Source: PALSA-612 sp963742925 (lineage in GTDB: Bacteria; Actinomycetota; Thermoleophilia; Gaiellales; Gaiellaceae). Taken from it: a DNA stretch of 64,000 nt. Both the position numbers and the translations under genes were made by a program. Positions 16,755 to 26,224 of the stretch are shown one piece after another (within the stretch, counting starts at the first letter, position 1; the number at the start of each line of letters is the position of its first letter). The DNA is taken from contig CAVUNV010000004.1 in NCBI GenBank assembly GCA_963742925.1, positions 310,001 to 374,000 of the forward strand, read 5' to 3'. Under the pieces are notes generated by a model. It had not been told where the DNA came from. It worked only from the letters and a program-made list of their open reading frames with translations, and did not search any database.

Positions 16755-19002
16755 TCATTCCGCGGCGAGCATGCGCTGCAGCAACTCGAGCGCGCCGCCC
16801 TTGTCCAGCATGTCGTTCAGATTCCCGCACTTCGGTGACTGGACGCAGGACGGGCAGCCCTGCTCGCACGGGCAGCCGTCGATCATGCGGGCCGTGTCCG
16901 CCGCCCAGCCTTCGAACGACGCGAACCCGCGCTCGGTGATGCCGACGCCGCCGGGGTGGCCGTCGTAGATGAACACGGTGGGCCGCTGCGTCTGTGGATG
17001 GACGTTGGTGGACAGGCCGCCGATGTCCCAGCGGTCGCACATCGCCCAGAGCGGCAGCAGTGCGATCAGCGCGTGCTCGGCGGCGTGCAGCGTGCCGAGC
17101 AGCCTCGGCATTCGCTCCAGGCCGGCGAGCTGGTCGGGCTCGGGCACGAACCAGATCGACTCGGTCTCGAACGTCGAGGCCGGCAGGTCGAGCGCCACGA
17201 GGTCGATCACCTTGCCGTCCCGTGTCGACTTGCGCTGGTAGGCGACGACCTGCTCGGTCACGGAGACGCGTCCGAAGGAGAGGTCGAGGCCGAGCCGCCG
17301 CTCGGTGCGCTCGGCGGCCTCGATCGCCGTCGTCGTGTCCTTCTTCGCCTGGGTGTACCAGTCGCCCGTGAAGCGGTCGACGAGCGCCGTGCCGGTCTCG
17401 AGGTCGAGCGAGCGCACGAGGTACGCCTCGCCGAGGTGGAGGTAGACGGCGCCCTCGTGGGCTGCCGAGTAGGCTCGCTCACGCTCGAGGGTGCCGAGCA
17501 CCGAGCCGGAGTCGCCCTCGACGATCAGCACCGGGTCGGGGCTCGCCGAGCGGAGCGATACCCGGCCGGCGGGGTAGTCGCGCCCGGCCCAGACGAAGCC
17601 CGCCGGAGTCCGCTTGAGCTCCGGCAGCACCGCGGCCCGCTCGAGCGCCGCGTCGCCGAGCGTCTCCCGGTCGGCATCGTCGATCGGCCCCTCGAACGCG
17701 GCCGAGAGCACGTGCCCGTCGAGCAGGCGCGGGTTCGCGTGGTCGAGGATGGCGGCCTCGACGCGCCGGCCGAGCAGCGTCTCCGGTTCCCGCATGAAGT
17801 ACTGGTCGAGCGCGTCCTCGCTGGCGACGAGCACCGCGAGGCCGTGCCCGCGCCGACCGGCTCGGCCCCACTGCTGCCGCAGGCTGGCGACCGTGCCGGG
17901 GAAGCCGACCGTGACGACCGCGTCGAGCAGGCCGACGTCGATCCCCAGCTCGAGCGCGTCGGTCGCCGAGACGCCGAGCAGCTCGCCCTCGACGAGCCTT
18001 CGCTCGATGTCGCGGCGCTGCGCGGGCGTGTAGCCGGCGCGGTACGGCGACAGCCGCCCCTCGTACGCCGGCCCGAGCCGCTCGAGTGCGAAGCGGTGGA
18101 TCAGCTCGGCCGCCTTGCGGCTCTTCGTGAAGCAGAGCGTGCGGAGGCCGCGCGACACGAGCTCCGCGAGCAGGCGGGCGCCCTCCCCGAGCGCGCTCGC
18201 GCGCAGCCAGAGCTCCTCGTCGATCACCGGCGGGTTCCAGAGGCAGATCGGTTCGCTCCGCCCGCGGTGCCGAGTCGCCCGAGACGACCGTGGCCGGGGC
18301 GCCGAGCAGCGACGCGGCGAGCTCGCCCGGGTTCGCGATCGTCGCCGAGGCGAACAGGAACTGCGGCTCGGCACCGTAGACGCGGGCGAGCCGCCGCAGC
18401 CGCCGCAGCACGTTGGCGACGTGCGAGCCGAACACGCCGCGGTAGACGTGAGCCTCGTCGACGACGACGTAGCGGAGGTTGGAGAGCACGTCGCCCCAGC
18501 GGTCGTGGTGAGGCAGGACTCCGATGTGGAGCATGTCCGGGTTGGACAGGATCGCGTTCGCCCACTTGCGGATCTGCCAGCGCCGTTCAGGCTCCGTGTC
18601 GCCGTCGTAGATCGCGGCGCGCAGCTTCGGGATGCCGAGACCCTGCAGCGAGCGGGCCTGGTCCTGCGCGAGCGCCTTGGTCGGGTACAGGTAGAGGACG
18701 CGGGTCTTCGGGTCGCGTGCGATCGCGTCGAGGACGGGCAGGTTGAACGCCAGCGTCTTCCCGCTGGCCGTCCCGGTCGTGACGATCAGGTTCTCGCCGC
18801 GCTCCGCAGCTTCCCAGGCCTCCGCCTGGTGCCGGTACAGCGACGTGATGCCCTGCGCGACGAGCGCGCTGGCGACACGCGGATCGAGCCCGTCGGGGAA
18901 CGGCTCGCTGCGCGCCTCGCGTGCCGGCTCGGTGCCGACGTGGGCGATCTCCTCACCGGTGAGCAGGTCGTCCCAGAGCGCGGCGGGGAGCGTTACCGGC
19001 AC
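16755..19002 (-). pseudogene. MrfA/YprA-type DEAD-box helicase with DUF1998, one frameshift
   Basis: A superfamily 2 helicase of the MrfA family, whose Bacillus member works in mitomycin-lesion repair. The N-terminal part has the Q-like QAEAWEAA, Walker A TTGTASGKT, DEAH-like VVVDEAHVY and SAT motif FASATIANP. The second RecA domain has TLCFTKSRKAAELIH and QQWGRAGRRG. The C-terminal DUF1998 metal site is CPCEQGCPSCVQSPKCG. The frame breaks near 18261-18263, where one extra G in a GGG run would explain it; removing it joins SAPR to RSEPICLWNPP. Both halves are well conserved, so a sequencing error is more likely than decay. TACGAT ends 6 bases before the GTG. Confidence 0.8.
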
Positions 19003-19008
19003 GACTCG

Positions 19009-19039
19009 ATCGTAGCCGGGCGCCCCGGCGGCGTAACGT
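19009..19039. promoter_or_regulatory. Divergent leaderless promoters of the helicase and thiD
   Basis: Minus-strand TACGAT (complement of 19009-19014) with a 6-base gap to the helicase GTG 19002. Plus-strand TAACGT (19034-19039) with a 7-base gap to the thiD ATG 19047. Confidence 0.55.
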
Positions 19040-19046
19040 TCGGCGC

Positions 19047-19824
19047 ATGAGCGTTCCGCGCTGCCTGACGATCGCCGGCTCCGACTCGGGGGGCGGCGCC
19101 GGCATCCAGGCCGACCTGAAGGCGTTCGCAGCGGCCGGCTGCCACGGGATGAGCGTCGTCGTCGCGCTGACGGCGCAGAACACCGTCGGCGTGACGGCCG
19201 TGCACGAGGCGCCGGTCGAGTTCGTCCGCGCGCAGCTCGAGGCCGTCTTCTCCGACATCGGCGTCGACGCGGCCAAGACGGGCATGCTCTTCTCGGCCCC
19301 GATCGTCGAGGTCGTGGCCGACTTCCTCGCCGCGCATCCGGTTCCGCTGGTCGTCGATCCCGTGATGGTCGCGAGCTCTGGCGCGAGGCTGCTCAGGGAG
19401 GACGCGGTCGAGACGCTCGTCAAGCGGCTGTTTCCCCTGGCGAGCGTGATCACGCCGAACCTGCTCGAGGCCGAGGTGCTCGCGGGCGGCCCCGCGCCCC
19501 GGGACGAGCTCGCCAGGAGGCTGCACGCGCTCGGCCCGCGCGCGGTGATCATCACCGGTGGGCACGGCGACGAGGCGGTGGACACGCTCTACGACGGCGA
19601 GCGGCTCGTGCACATTCCGGTGCCGCGCCACGAGAGCGGTGCGACGCACGGAGCCGGTTGTACGCACTCGGCGACCCTGGCGGCCCGGCTTGCGGTGGGC
19701 GATGGACCTGGAGGACGCCGCGGCGTCCGCCGCACGCGTCGCGGCCGATGCGGTTCGGCACGGACTCGCCGAGCTCGGCGCCGGCGACGGCCCGGTCAAC
19801 GTGCGCATGGCGAGGGTCGAGTGA
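19047..19824 (+). pseudogene. thiD: Hydroxymethylpyrimidine (phosphate) kinase ThiD, one frameshift
   Basis: A ribokinase-fold kinase making HMP-pyrophosphate for thiamine synthesis. Motifs: TIAGSDSGGGAGIQADLK at the start, the VVDPVMVASSG motif, TPNLLEAE, and the anion-hole GATHGAGCTHSATLAA near the C-terminus. The frame then breaks near 19691-19700; after one extra base is removed it continues MDLEDAAASAARVAADAVRH to the stop at 19824. As read, the first frame runs on into thiL, creating a false thiD-thiL fusion. The stop overlaps the GTG of thiL. Confidence 0.85.
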
Positions 19825-20637
19825 AGCTCTCCGACCTGGGCGAGCTCGGGCTCCTCGCCGAGCTAGAGCGTCGCGGCCTCGCGCGGGGCATCGAGCACGA
19901 CGCGGCCGAGCTCGCCGGCGGTCTCGTCGTCACCCAGGACGCGCTCGTCGAGGGCGTGCACTTCGGCCTCGACCGGATGACGTGGCGGGATCTCGGCTTC
20001 CGCTCCGCAGCCGTCAACCTCAGCGATCTGGCCGCCTCGGGAGCGACACCGGACTGCCTGATCGTGACGCTCGGCGTTCCCGGCGAGACCGAGGTCGAGG
20101 ACGTGCTCGAGCTCTACGAGGGCATTGCGGAGACCGCCGTGCCGGTCGTCGGCGGCGACACGACCGCCGCGCCGCAGGTGGTCGTGTCGGTGACGGCTCT
20201 CGGCCGGTCGGACCGCGTCCCCGGACGCGCCGGCGCCAGGCCCGGCGATCGGCTCGTCGTCACGGGCCCGCTGGGCGCTGCCGGTGCGGCGTTTCGCGAG
20301 GGCGGCTACCTGCGGCCCCCGATCAGGCTCGACGAGGGGAGGCTGCCTCGCGCAGCACGCGCACGCGATGCTCGACGTCTCGGACGGGCTTGCTCCGGAC
20401 GCCGGCCGTCTCGCGGCTCGATCCGGCTGCCGGATCGCGATCGAGCTCGAACGAGTTCCGCTCGCGACCGGCGCGACGATCGAGGATCTCGGGTTCGGCG
20501 AGGACTTCGAGCTGCTCGCCGCAGTCGCGGATCCGGCCGGCTTCGTCGAGATCGGTCGTTGCGAGGAGGGAAGCGGCGTCGAGCTGACCCTCGGCGGCCG
20601 CCCCGTCGAGCTCCCGGGCTACGAGCACTTCGCCTAG
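19821..20637 (+). pseudogene. thiL: Thiamine-monophosphate kinase ThiL, one frameshift
   Basis: It phosphorylates thiamine monophosphate to thiamine pyrophosphate. The GTG start overlaps the thiD stop. Seen are the metal/ATP loop VTQDALVEGVHFGL, SAAVNLSDLAASGATP and PVVGGDTTAA of the PurM-like fold. The frame breaks near 20341-20347 and resumes as LAQHAHAMLDVSDGLAPDAGRLA, a conserved ThiL segment, then FGEDFELLAA to the stop. One extra base explains the break. The C-terminus is short compared with the usual 310-330 residues (about 270). Confidence 0.82.
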
Positions 20638-20644
20638 GTCGTCG

Positions 20645-20959
20645 CTAGGCGAGCCACTGCTGCCAGGCCTTCTCGAAGTACGAGCGTGGCCTGGCGCCGA
20701 TCACCGTCTCCTGCGGCTCGCCCTTGTCGAACAGGATCACGGTGGGGATCGAGAGAACGCCGTAGCGCGAGGCGTAGCCGGGGTTGTCGTCGATGTTCAC
20801 CTTCGTGAACGCGATGCCCTGCTGCTCCTCGGCGAGCTGCTCGAGGATCGGGGCGATCGCCCGGCACGGCCCGCACCACGGCGCCCAGAAGTCGACCACG
20901 ACCGGCGTCTCCGCCTGGAGGACGTCCGCCTCGAACGTGTCGTCGGTGACGTCCTTCAC
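20645..20959 (-). CDS. trxA: Thioredoxin
   Basis: A 104-residue cytoplasmic thioredoxin with the active site WAPWCGPC (C29 and C32), preceded by VVVDFW, and the cis-proline in SIPTVILF. Length and fold are standard for TrxA. It is a general protein disulfide reductase, fed by thioredoxin reductase located elsewhere. The GTG start is fixed by TACGAT with a 7-base gap. It is convergent with thiL. Confidence 0.93.
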   Translation of the reverse strand: MKDVTDDTFEADVLQAETPVVVDFWAPWCGPCRAIAPILEQLAEEQQGIAFTKVNIDDNPGYASRYGVLSIPTVILFDKGEPQETVIGARPRSYFEKAWQQWLA

Positions 20960-20966
20960 GGTGACG

Positions 20967-20972
20967 ATCGTA
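20967..20972 (-). promoter_or_regulatory. -10 element of trxA
   Basis: TACGAT on the minus strand, 7 bases before the GTG at 20959. Confidence 0.5.
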
Positions 20973-20981
20973 GCGGCCGGG

Positions 20982-21701
20982 CTAGAGCCTGCCGAGCAGG
21001 GCGCGCAGTCGCAGCTGCGGCACGCGCCAGACCGCCTCGAGCACGATCGTCTTGCTCATCTTCGAGTGGCCTACCTCGCGGTCTGCGAACGTGATCGGCA
21101 CCTCGACGACGCGGAAGCCGGCCCGCTCCGCGCGGTAGGTGGTCTCGATCTGGAATGCGTAGCCTCGCGAGGAGATGCGCTCGAGGGGAATCGTCTCCAG
21201 CACCTCTCGCCGGTAGCACTTGAACCCGCCGGTGAGGTCGCGGACGTGGGTGCCGAGAACGGTCCGGGCATACCACGACCCGCCGGACGAGATGAACCGG
21301 CGGGCAAAGCCCCAGTTCCGGACACCGCCGCCTGCGACGTAGCGTGAGCCGAGCACGAGATCGGCATCCTCGGCCGCCGCGAGCAGCCGTGGGACGTCGT
21401 TCGGGTCGTGCGAGAAGTCGCAGTCGATCTCGAGCACCAGCTCGGCACCGTCGGCGAGCGCGCGCCGGAAGCCCGCGACATAGGCAGGCCCCAGGCCCTC
21501 CTTGCGCTCGCGATGGAGCACCGAGATGCCGGGAAGCTCGTTCGCCAGCCGGTCGGCCAGCTCCCCGGTGCCGTCGGGTGAGGCATCGTCGATGACGAGA
21601 ACCCGGCCGTCGGGCGGCAGTACCTCGCGGAGCGCCTTCAGCATCGACTCGAGGTTCTCGTGCTCGTTGTAGGTCGGCAGGCAGACGGTGACTCGAGGCA
21701 C
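20982..21701 (-). CDS. Polyprenol/dolichol-phosphate mannosyltransferase-like family 2 glycosyltransferase
   Basis: About 239 residues, a soluble GT2 enzyme of the Ppm1/DPM1 type that would transfer mannose from GDP-mannose to a polyprenyl phosphate at the membrane. Motifs: VCLPTYNEHENL, VIDDASPDGTGE, the EIDCDFSHDP metal-binding motif, and DLTGGFKCYRREVLE near residue 165. A conserved HSKMSK segment lies near the end. It lacks the C-terminal membrane domain of fused Ppm1. GTG at 21701 was preferred; ATG at 21713 or 21722 would enter the polX promoter. Confidence 0.82.
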   Translation of the reverse strand: MPRVTVCLPTYNEHENLESMLKALREVLPPDGRVLVIDDASPDGTGELADRLANELPGISVLHRERKEGLGPAYVAGFRRALADGAELVLEIDCDFSHDPNDVPRLLAAAEDADLVLGSRYVAGGGVRNWGFARRFISSGGSWYARTVLGTHVRDLTGGFKCYRREVLETIPLERISSRGYAFQIETTYRAERAGFRVVEVPITFADREVGHSKMSKTIVLEAVWRVPQLRLRALLGRL

Positions 21702-21707
21702 GGCACC

Positions 21708-21713
21708 TATCAT
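21708..21713 (+). promoter_or_regulatory. -10 element of polX
   Basis: TATCAT, 7 bases before the ATG at 21721. The reverse strand reads GATGAT 7-8 bases before GTG 21701, so the site may serve both directions. Confidence 0.5.
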
Positions 21714-21720
21714 CGCCCGC

Positions 21721-23433
21721 ATGGCGGAGGCCCTGCCGAGGAACGCGGAGGTGGCGGCGCAGTTCGAGCTGCTCGCGGACCTGCTCGAGATCGAGGGCTA
21801 CGACACCTTCCGGGTGCTCGCCTACCGCCGCGCCGCCGCCCTGATCCGCGACACGGCCGGGTCGATCGCCCAGCTCGCGCTCGACGGCAAGGCGAAGCAG
21901 CTGCAGGGGATCGGCAAGACCATCGAGGGCAAGATCGTCGAGATCGTCGACGACGGCGAGGTGCACGCCCTGACCAAGCACAAGCAGATCGTGCCGGTCG
22001 ACGTCGTCTCGTTCACGCGCCTGCCCGGTCTCGGCCCGAAGACGGCCCGGCGCATCTGGAAGGACCTCGGCGTTTCGACCCTCCCCGAGCTCCGTCAGGC
22101 GGCGGAAGAGCAGCGCTTACGGACGCTGAGCGGGCTCGGGCCGAAGATCGAGGAGACCGTCCTGAAGGCGCTCGACGAGACGAAGCCGGCCGCGCCCGAG
22201 CCCGATCGGCCCCTGCTCGGCGTTGCCCTGCCGGCCGTGCTCGATGCCGTCGCCACGCTGCGAGAGCATCCGGCTGCGGTGAAGGTGTCCGAGGCGGGGA
22301 GCGCGCGGCGGCGGCGCGAGACCGTCCGCGACCTCGACATCATCGCCACCGCGACCGACCCCGCGGCGCTGATCGCCCACTTCGTCGAGCTGCCCTGGGT
22401 GGTCGACGTCGTCGCGCGCGGCGGTACGAAGGCGACGGTCGTTTCGAACCAGGGCCTGCGGTTCGACCTGCGGGTCGTGCCGCCCGAGTGCTACGGCAAC
22501 CTGCTGCAGCACTTCACCGGCTCGAAGCACCACAACGTCGCCCTCCGCGAGGAGGCGGTTCGGCACGGCTTCTCGGTGTCGGAGTACGGCGTCAAGGTCG
22601 TCGAGACGGAAGAGGTGATCACGCACGCCGAGGAATCCGACCTCTACGAGCTCCTCGGCTACCAGTTCATCCCCCCGGAGCTGCGCGAGAATCTCGGTGA
22701 GCTCGAGGCGGCGCGGCTCGGCTCCCTGCCGGAGCTGGTCGAGCTCCGCGACCTGAAGGGCGACCTGCACGCGCACACGACCTGGTCAGCGGACGGCAAG
22801 GCGAGCGCCGAGGAGATGGCCGTCGCCGCCAGGGCGCGCGGCTACCGCTACCTCGCCGTCACCGACCACTCGCACTACCTGCGGGAGGGCCGAATGGAGG
22901 CGCAGGACGCCGAGCTCGACGAGCTCAACGCTCGGCTCGCGCCGTTCCGGTTGCTCAAGGGCGTGGAGGCGAACATCAAGGCGGACGGGACGATCGACGT
23001 GCCGGAGCAGATGCTCGCAACCCGCGAGTGGGTGATCGCCTCGCTGCACACGAGCTTCGACCGGAACCCGACCGAGCGCGTCCTCGGGGCGATGGAGCAT
23101 CCGCACGTGCACTGCATCGGCCACCTGACCGGCCGCAAGATCGGCCGCCGCGCGGGTGCGGCAATCGACGTCGAGCGGGTCGTCGAGAAGGCGGTCGAGA
23201 CGGGGACCTGCCTGGAGATCGACTCGCAGCCCGACCGGCTGGACATGCCGGACACGGTCGCCCGGCTGGCCGGGGAGGCAGGGGTGCCGATCGCGGTCAC
23301 GAGCGACGCCCACCGGCTCTCGGCGCTCTCCTACGTCGAGCTCGGCATCGGGCAGGCGCGGCGGGCCTGGCTGACGAAGCGGCACGTCCTGAACACCCGC
23401 ACCTGGCTACAGATCGAGAAGGCGCGGAAGTGA
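21721..23433 (+). CDS. polX: Family X DNA polymerase/PHP nuclease PolX
   Basis: A 570-residue bacterial PolX. The N-terminal 8-kDa and helix-hairpin-helix region has LQGIGKTIEGKIVEI and LPGLGPKTARRIW. The polymerase palm shows GSARRRRETVRDLDI (nucleotidyltransferase aspartates). The C-terminal PHP domain (about 340-570) has DLHAHTTWSADG, VTDHSHYL and VTSDAHR metal ligands. It fills short gaps in base-excision repair and carries 3'-5' exonuclease/AP activity. The start is set by TATCAT. The stop overlaps the next GTG (GTGA). Confidence 0.93.
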   Translation: MAEALPRNAEVAAQFELLADLLEIEGYDTFRVLAYRRAAALIRDTAGSIAQLALDGKAKQLQGIGKTIEGKIVEIVDDGEVHALTKHKQIVPVDVVSFTRLPGLGPKTARRIWKDLGVSTLPELRQAAEEQRLRTLSGLGPKIEETVLKALDETKPAAPEPDRPLLGVALPAVLDAVATLREHPAAVKVSEAGSARRRRETVRDLDIIATATDPAALIAHFVELPWVVDVVARGGTKATVVSNQGLRFDLRVVPPECYGNLLQHFTGSKHHNVALREEAVRHGFSVSEYGVKVVETEEVITHAEESDLYELLGYQFIPPELRENLGELEAARLGSLPELVELRDLKGDLHAHTTWSADGKASAEEMAVAARARGYRYLAVTDHSHYLREGRMEAQDAELDELNARLAPFRLLKGVEANIKADGTIDVPEQMLATREWVIASLHTSFDRNPTERVLGAMEHPHVHCIGHLTGRKIGRRAGAAIDVERVVEKAVETGTCLEIDSQPDRLDMPDTVARLAGEAGVPIAVTSDAHRLSALSYVELGIGQARRAWLTKRHVLNTRTWLQIEKARK

Positions 23434-24734
23434 CGTTCCGCGAGGACGGGCACGAGGCCGTCGAGTGGGTTGCGCGCTATCTCGAGCAGGTCGGCGACTA
23501 CCCGGTGCTCGCGCAGGTCGAGCCCGGCGAGATTCGCTCACGTCTCCCGGCGTCGGCTCCGGAGACCGGGGAGCCGTTCGCAAACGTGCTCCGCGACCTG
23601 GACGAGATCCTGATGCCGGGGATCACGCATTGGCAGTCGCCGCGCTTCTTCGCCTACTTCTCGGTGACCGGCTCCGAGCCTGGCATCCTCGGCGAGCTGC
23701 TCGCGGCGTCGCTGAACCAGGTCGCGTTCATCTGGCGCACCTCGCCTGCGTCGACCGAGCTCGAAGGCGTTGTCTGCGACTGGGTCGCGCAGCTCCTCGG
23801 GCTGCCGGCGGAATGGCACGGTCACATCGAGGACACCGCCTCGACGTCCACGCTCGCTGCGCTGATCGCTGCGCGTCACGTCACCGGCCGGAACGTGGTC
23901 GTCTGCTCGGAGCACGCGCACTCGGCAGCGGACAAGGCGGCGCGGATGCTCGGCATGGAGTTGCGGAAGGTGCCGGCCGACGGGGAGTTCCGGCTCCGGC
24001 CGGACCTGCTCTCACTCGACGACGCGGCTGCCGTCGTCGCCACCGTGGGGACGACGTCGACCGCGTCGGTCGACCCGGTGCCTGCGATCGCCGACGCATG
24101 CGAGCGGGCCGGCGTCTGGCTCCACGTCGACGCGGCGTATGCGGGTTCGGCCATGGTCTGCCCGGAGCTCCGCTGGGCGTTCGACGGGGTCGAGCGCGCG
24201 GACTCGCTCGTCGTCAACGCCCACAAGTGGATGTTCACGCCGATGGACTGCTCGCTGCTCTGGACGAGCCGTCCGGCCGAGTTCCGTGACGCGTTCACGC
24301 TCGTGCCCGAGTTTCTGCGGACGAGCGACGAGGACGCTCTCAACCTGAGCGAGTGGGGGCCGTCGCTGGGACGCCGGTTCCGATCGCTGAAGCTGTGGGC
24401 GATCCTCCGCTGCTACGGGCGGGAGGGGCTGCAGGCGCGCATCCGTGAGGCGGTGCGCCTGGCCGGACTGTTCGAGGGCTGGGTGGCCGCCGAGCCGGGA
24501 TGGGAGCTTGCTGCGCCACGGCACTTCTCGCTCGTCTGCTTCCGGCACGAGTGTTCCAACGAAGAGAACGAGGCGCTGCTCGAGCGCGTCAATGCGGGCG
24601 GCGAGATCTTCCTCTCGCACACGCGGCTCGCGGGACGCTATGTGCTTCGGCTCGCGATTGGCAGCGAGCGCACGACCGAGGCCGACGTGCAACGTGCCTG
24701 GGACGTCCTGCGCCGCGAGGCCGCCGCGCTCTGA
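23430..24734 (+). CDS. PLP-dependent aromatic-L-amino-acid decarboxylase family protein
   Basis: A 434-residue group II decarboxylase. Motifs: the N-terminal HWQSPRFFAYF substrate-loop region, AEWHGHIEDTASTSTLAAL, the cofactor aspartate in LHVDAAYAGSA, and the PLP lysine K266 in VNAHKWMFTPMDCS. The length matches aromatic amino acid decarboxylases, which convert tyrosine, tryptophan or DOPA to amines. Substrate is not certain. Its GTG start overlaps the polX stop, an unexpected coupling of a repair polymerase with an amine-forming enzyme. Confidence 0.85.
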   Translation: MTFREDGHEAVEWVARYLEQVGDYPVLAQVEPGEIRSRLPASAPETGEPFANVLRDLDEILMPGITHWQSPRFFAYFSVTGSEPGILGELLAASLNQVAFIWRTSPASTELEGVVCDWVAQLLGLPAEWHGHIEDTASTSTLAALIAARHVTGRNVVVCSEHAHSAADKAARMLGMELRKVPADGEFRLRPDLLSLDDAAAVVATVGTTSTASVDPVPAIADACERAGVWLHVDAAYAGSAMVCPELRWAFDGVERADSLVVNAHKWMFTPMDCSLLWTSRPAEFRDAFTLVPEFLRTSDEDALNLSEWGPSLGRRFRSLKLWAILRCYGREGLQARIREAVRLAGLFEGWVAAEPGWELAAPRHFSLVCFRHECSNEENEALLERVNAGGEIFLSHTRLAGRYVLRLAIGSERTTEADVQRAWDVLRREAAAL

Positions 24735-24816
24735 CTCTGCGTCCGGCCGTCTCGGCCACGCGAAATCGGCACGGACTTTTCACACTCCCGGCACGTTTCT
24801 CAACCCGGCCCGAAGC

Positions 24817-24870
24817 TACGATCCTGACGGGTGGTGGGTGGAGGCTCAGCCCCACCCTTTTTGGGTGGGG
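24817..24870 (+). ncRNA. Candidate small RNA, copy B (GGGTGG-repeat/hairpin element)
   Basis: TACGAT (24817-24822) lies 6 bases before GGGTGGTGGGTGGA (24829-24842). A perfect 8-bp stem follows: CCCCACCC (24850-24857), loop TTTTT, GGGTGGGG (24863-24870). The layout and spacing match copy A at 16638-16687 while loop length differs by four bases, so the stem and not a reading frame is conserved. It sits in the convergent gap between the decarboxylase and Nudix genes. Confidence 0.42.
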
Positions 24871-24920
24871 CACGGTTTCGCCAGGGCCGGCTTGGCCGCG
24901 TCCGCTCAGCCTGTGTCCGC

Positions 24921-25478
24921 TCAGCCCCCGGCCAGCGCGGCCGCGGCCGCGTCGTGGAGTGCCACGCGGTAGCGCCACAGTGCCCGGCCGGTGTCGAGCA
25001 GGTGCGCGCGAATCGGGCCGAGCAGCTCAGCGGTGGTCCCCCAGCGGGCCTCGGCGATCTCGTCCGTGTCGAGGGGAGCCAGGTGCTCGCCGGGCGTGGT
25101 CGCGGAGAACACGTGCGTCTGCCACGGCACGGCCTCGTCGGCGAACCGGAAGACGGCCCGGACACGGACGAGATATCGCTCGATCTCGATCTCGACCCCG
25201 AGCTCCTCGCGGGCCTCGCGGATCACTCCGTCCACGAAGTCCTCGCCGGCCTTGATCCCGCCGCCCGGTGTCCGCCAGATTCCCTCCGGGAAGTGCGGCT
25301 TCCGGATCAGCGCCAGCCGCTCGCCGTTGAACACGAACAGCGTCACGTCGTGCCGCCGGCCGGGGCTGTACGTGATCATCGCCAGCTCCGGTTCGCTCAC
25401 CTGGCCGTCCCAGTCGAGGAGCGTCGGCTCGCCGAACCGCTGCCGGACGCGGGCGAGAACGGTTTCGTCGACGTGCAC
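24921..25478 (-). CDS. Nudix hydrolase
   Basis: A 185-residue Nudix-fold hydrolase. The Nudix box GGGIKAGEDFVDG then VIREAREELGV matches Gx5Ex7REUxEExGU. It would cleave a nucleoside diphosphate linked to another group; the substrate is unknown. The GTG start is 11 bases after the end of the trehalose-phosphatase gene on the same strand, so they form one transcript. Confidence 0.85.
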   Translation of the reverse strand: MHVDETVLARVRQRFGEPTLLDWDGQVSEPELAMITYSPGRRHDVTLFVFNGERLALIRKPHFPEGIWRTPGGGIKAGEDFVDGVIREAREELGVEIEIERYLVRVRAVFRFADEAVPWQTHVFSATTPGEHLAPLDTDEIAEARWGTTAELLGPIRAHLLDTGRALWRYRVALHDAAAAALAGG

Positions 25479-25489
25479 GTGCCGGGCTC

Positions 25490-26207
25490 CTAGAGCTGCC
25501 GGAGGAGCGCCAGCAGCTCGCCTGGGCTGCCGACGACCAGGTCGGCGCAGTCGCCGAGGCCGGTCGGGCTCTCCTCCGAGAGCACTGCGACCCGCACGGC
25601 CACCTCCAGTCCGTCCAGTCCGCCGAATGCATCGAGATCGGTCGCGTCGTCCCCCGCGTAGAGCGCCCGGCGGAGGCCGGCCGAGTCGAGCAGCTGCCGT
25701 ACGGCGCTTCCCTTGTCGGTGTCGAGCGGCGGTCGGACCTCCAGCACCTTCTTGCCCCAGCGCGGACGGAGCCCTTCGGCGAGCGCCCGGTCGGCGACCT
25801 CGCCCAGCACGCGCACCGCTGCTGCCTCGTCGTCAGCCGATCGGTAGTGGAAGGCGAGCGTCAGACGCTTGCCGGGCTCGGCCGGCCAGTCGACGGTCGT
25901 CGCGAAGGCGGCGAGTCGCTTCGCCCAGTCGTCTGCCGAAGGGTCGAGCTCGAGGCCGTGCTCGCCGACGTAGCGGATGCCGCTCACACCGACGACGCGG
26001 GCTGCGTCGTCGGCCGTCCGGCCGCTCACGCAGGCCACGAGCGCGTACCTGCCCACGAGCCGTGCCAGCGTCCGCACGCGTCTCGGCCGGGACGGCCGCT
26101 AGGTCCGGACGGCTGACGATCGGCGCCAGTGTCCCGTCGACGTCGAGCAGAAGTCCTGCGGCTCGCGGATCTTCGGCCAGGCGCTCCAAAAGGGTGCCGA
26201 CGAGCAC
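25490..26207 (-). pseudogene. otsB: Trehalose-6-phosphate phosphatase OtsB, one frameshift
   Basis: A HAD-type phosphatase removing phosphate from trehalose-6-phosphate. HAD motif I is LLLDVDGTLAPI near residue 20. After a frame break at about 26078 (one extra C), the frame continues RTLARLVGRYALVACVSGR, GIRYVGEHGLEL, then the motif IV segment YAGDDATDLDAF. The cap and core match OtsB and the length (about 238) is normal. No trehalose-phosphate synthase is in the window. The GTG start is 6 bases after TATTCT. Confidence 0.82.
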
Positions 26208-26212
26208 GGTTC

Positions 26213-26219
26213 TAGAATA
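26213..26219. promoter_or_regulatory. Symmetric bidirectional promoter for otsB and the TauE pair
   Basis: TAGAATA reads TAGAAT on the plus strand (26213-26218, 6 bases before GTG 26225) and TATTCT on the minus strand (complement of 26214-26219, 6 bases before GTG 26207). The start codons are only 17 bases apart. Confidence 0.6.
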
Positions 26220-26224
26220 GGCAG

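Noticed and set aside
19047..20648. Single 533-residue ThiD-ThiL fusion
   Set aside because: The frame runs together only because of a single-base shift in thiD; the real genes overlap by GTGA.
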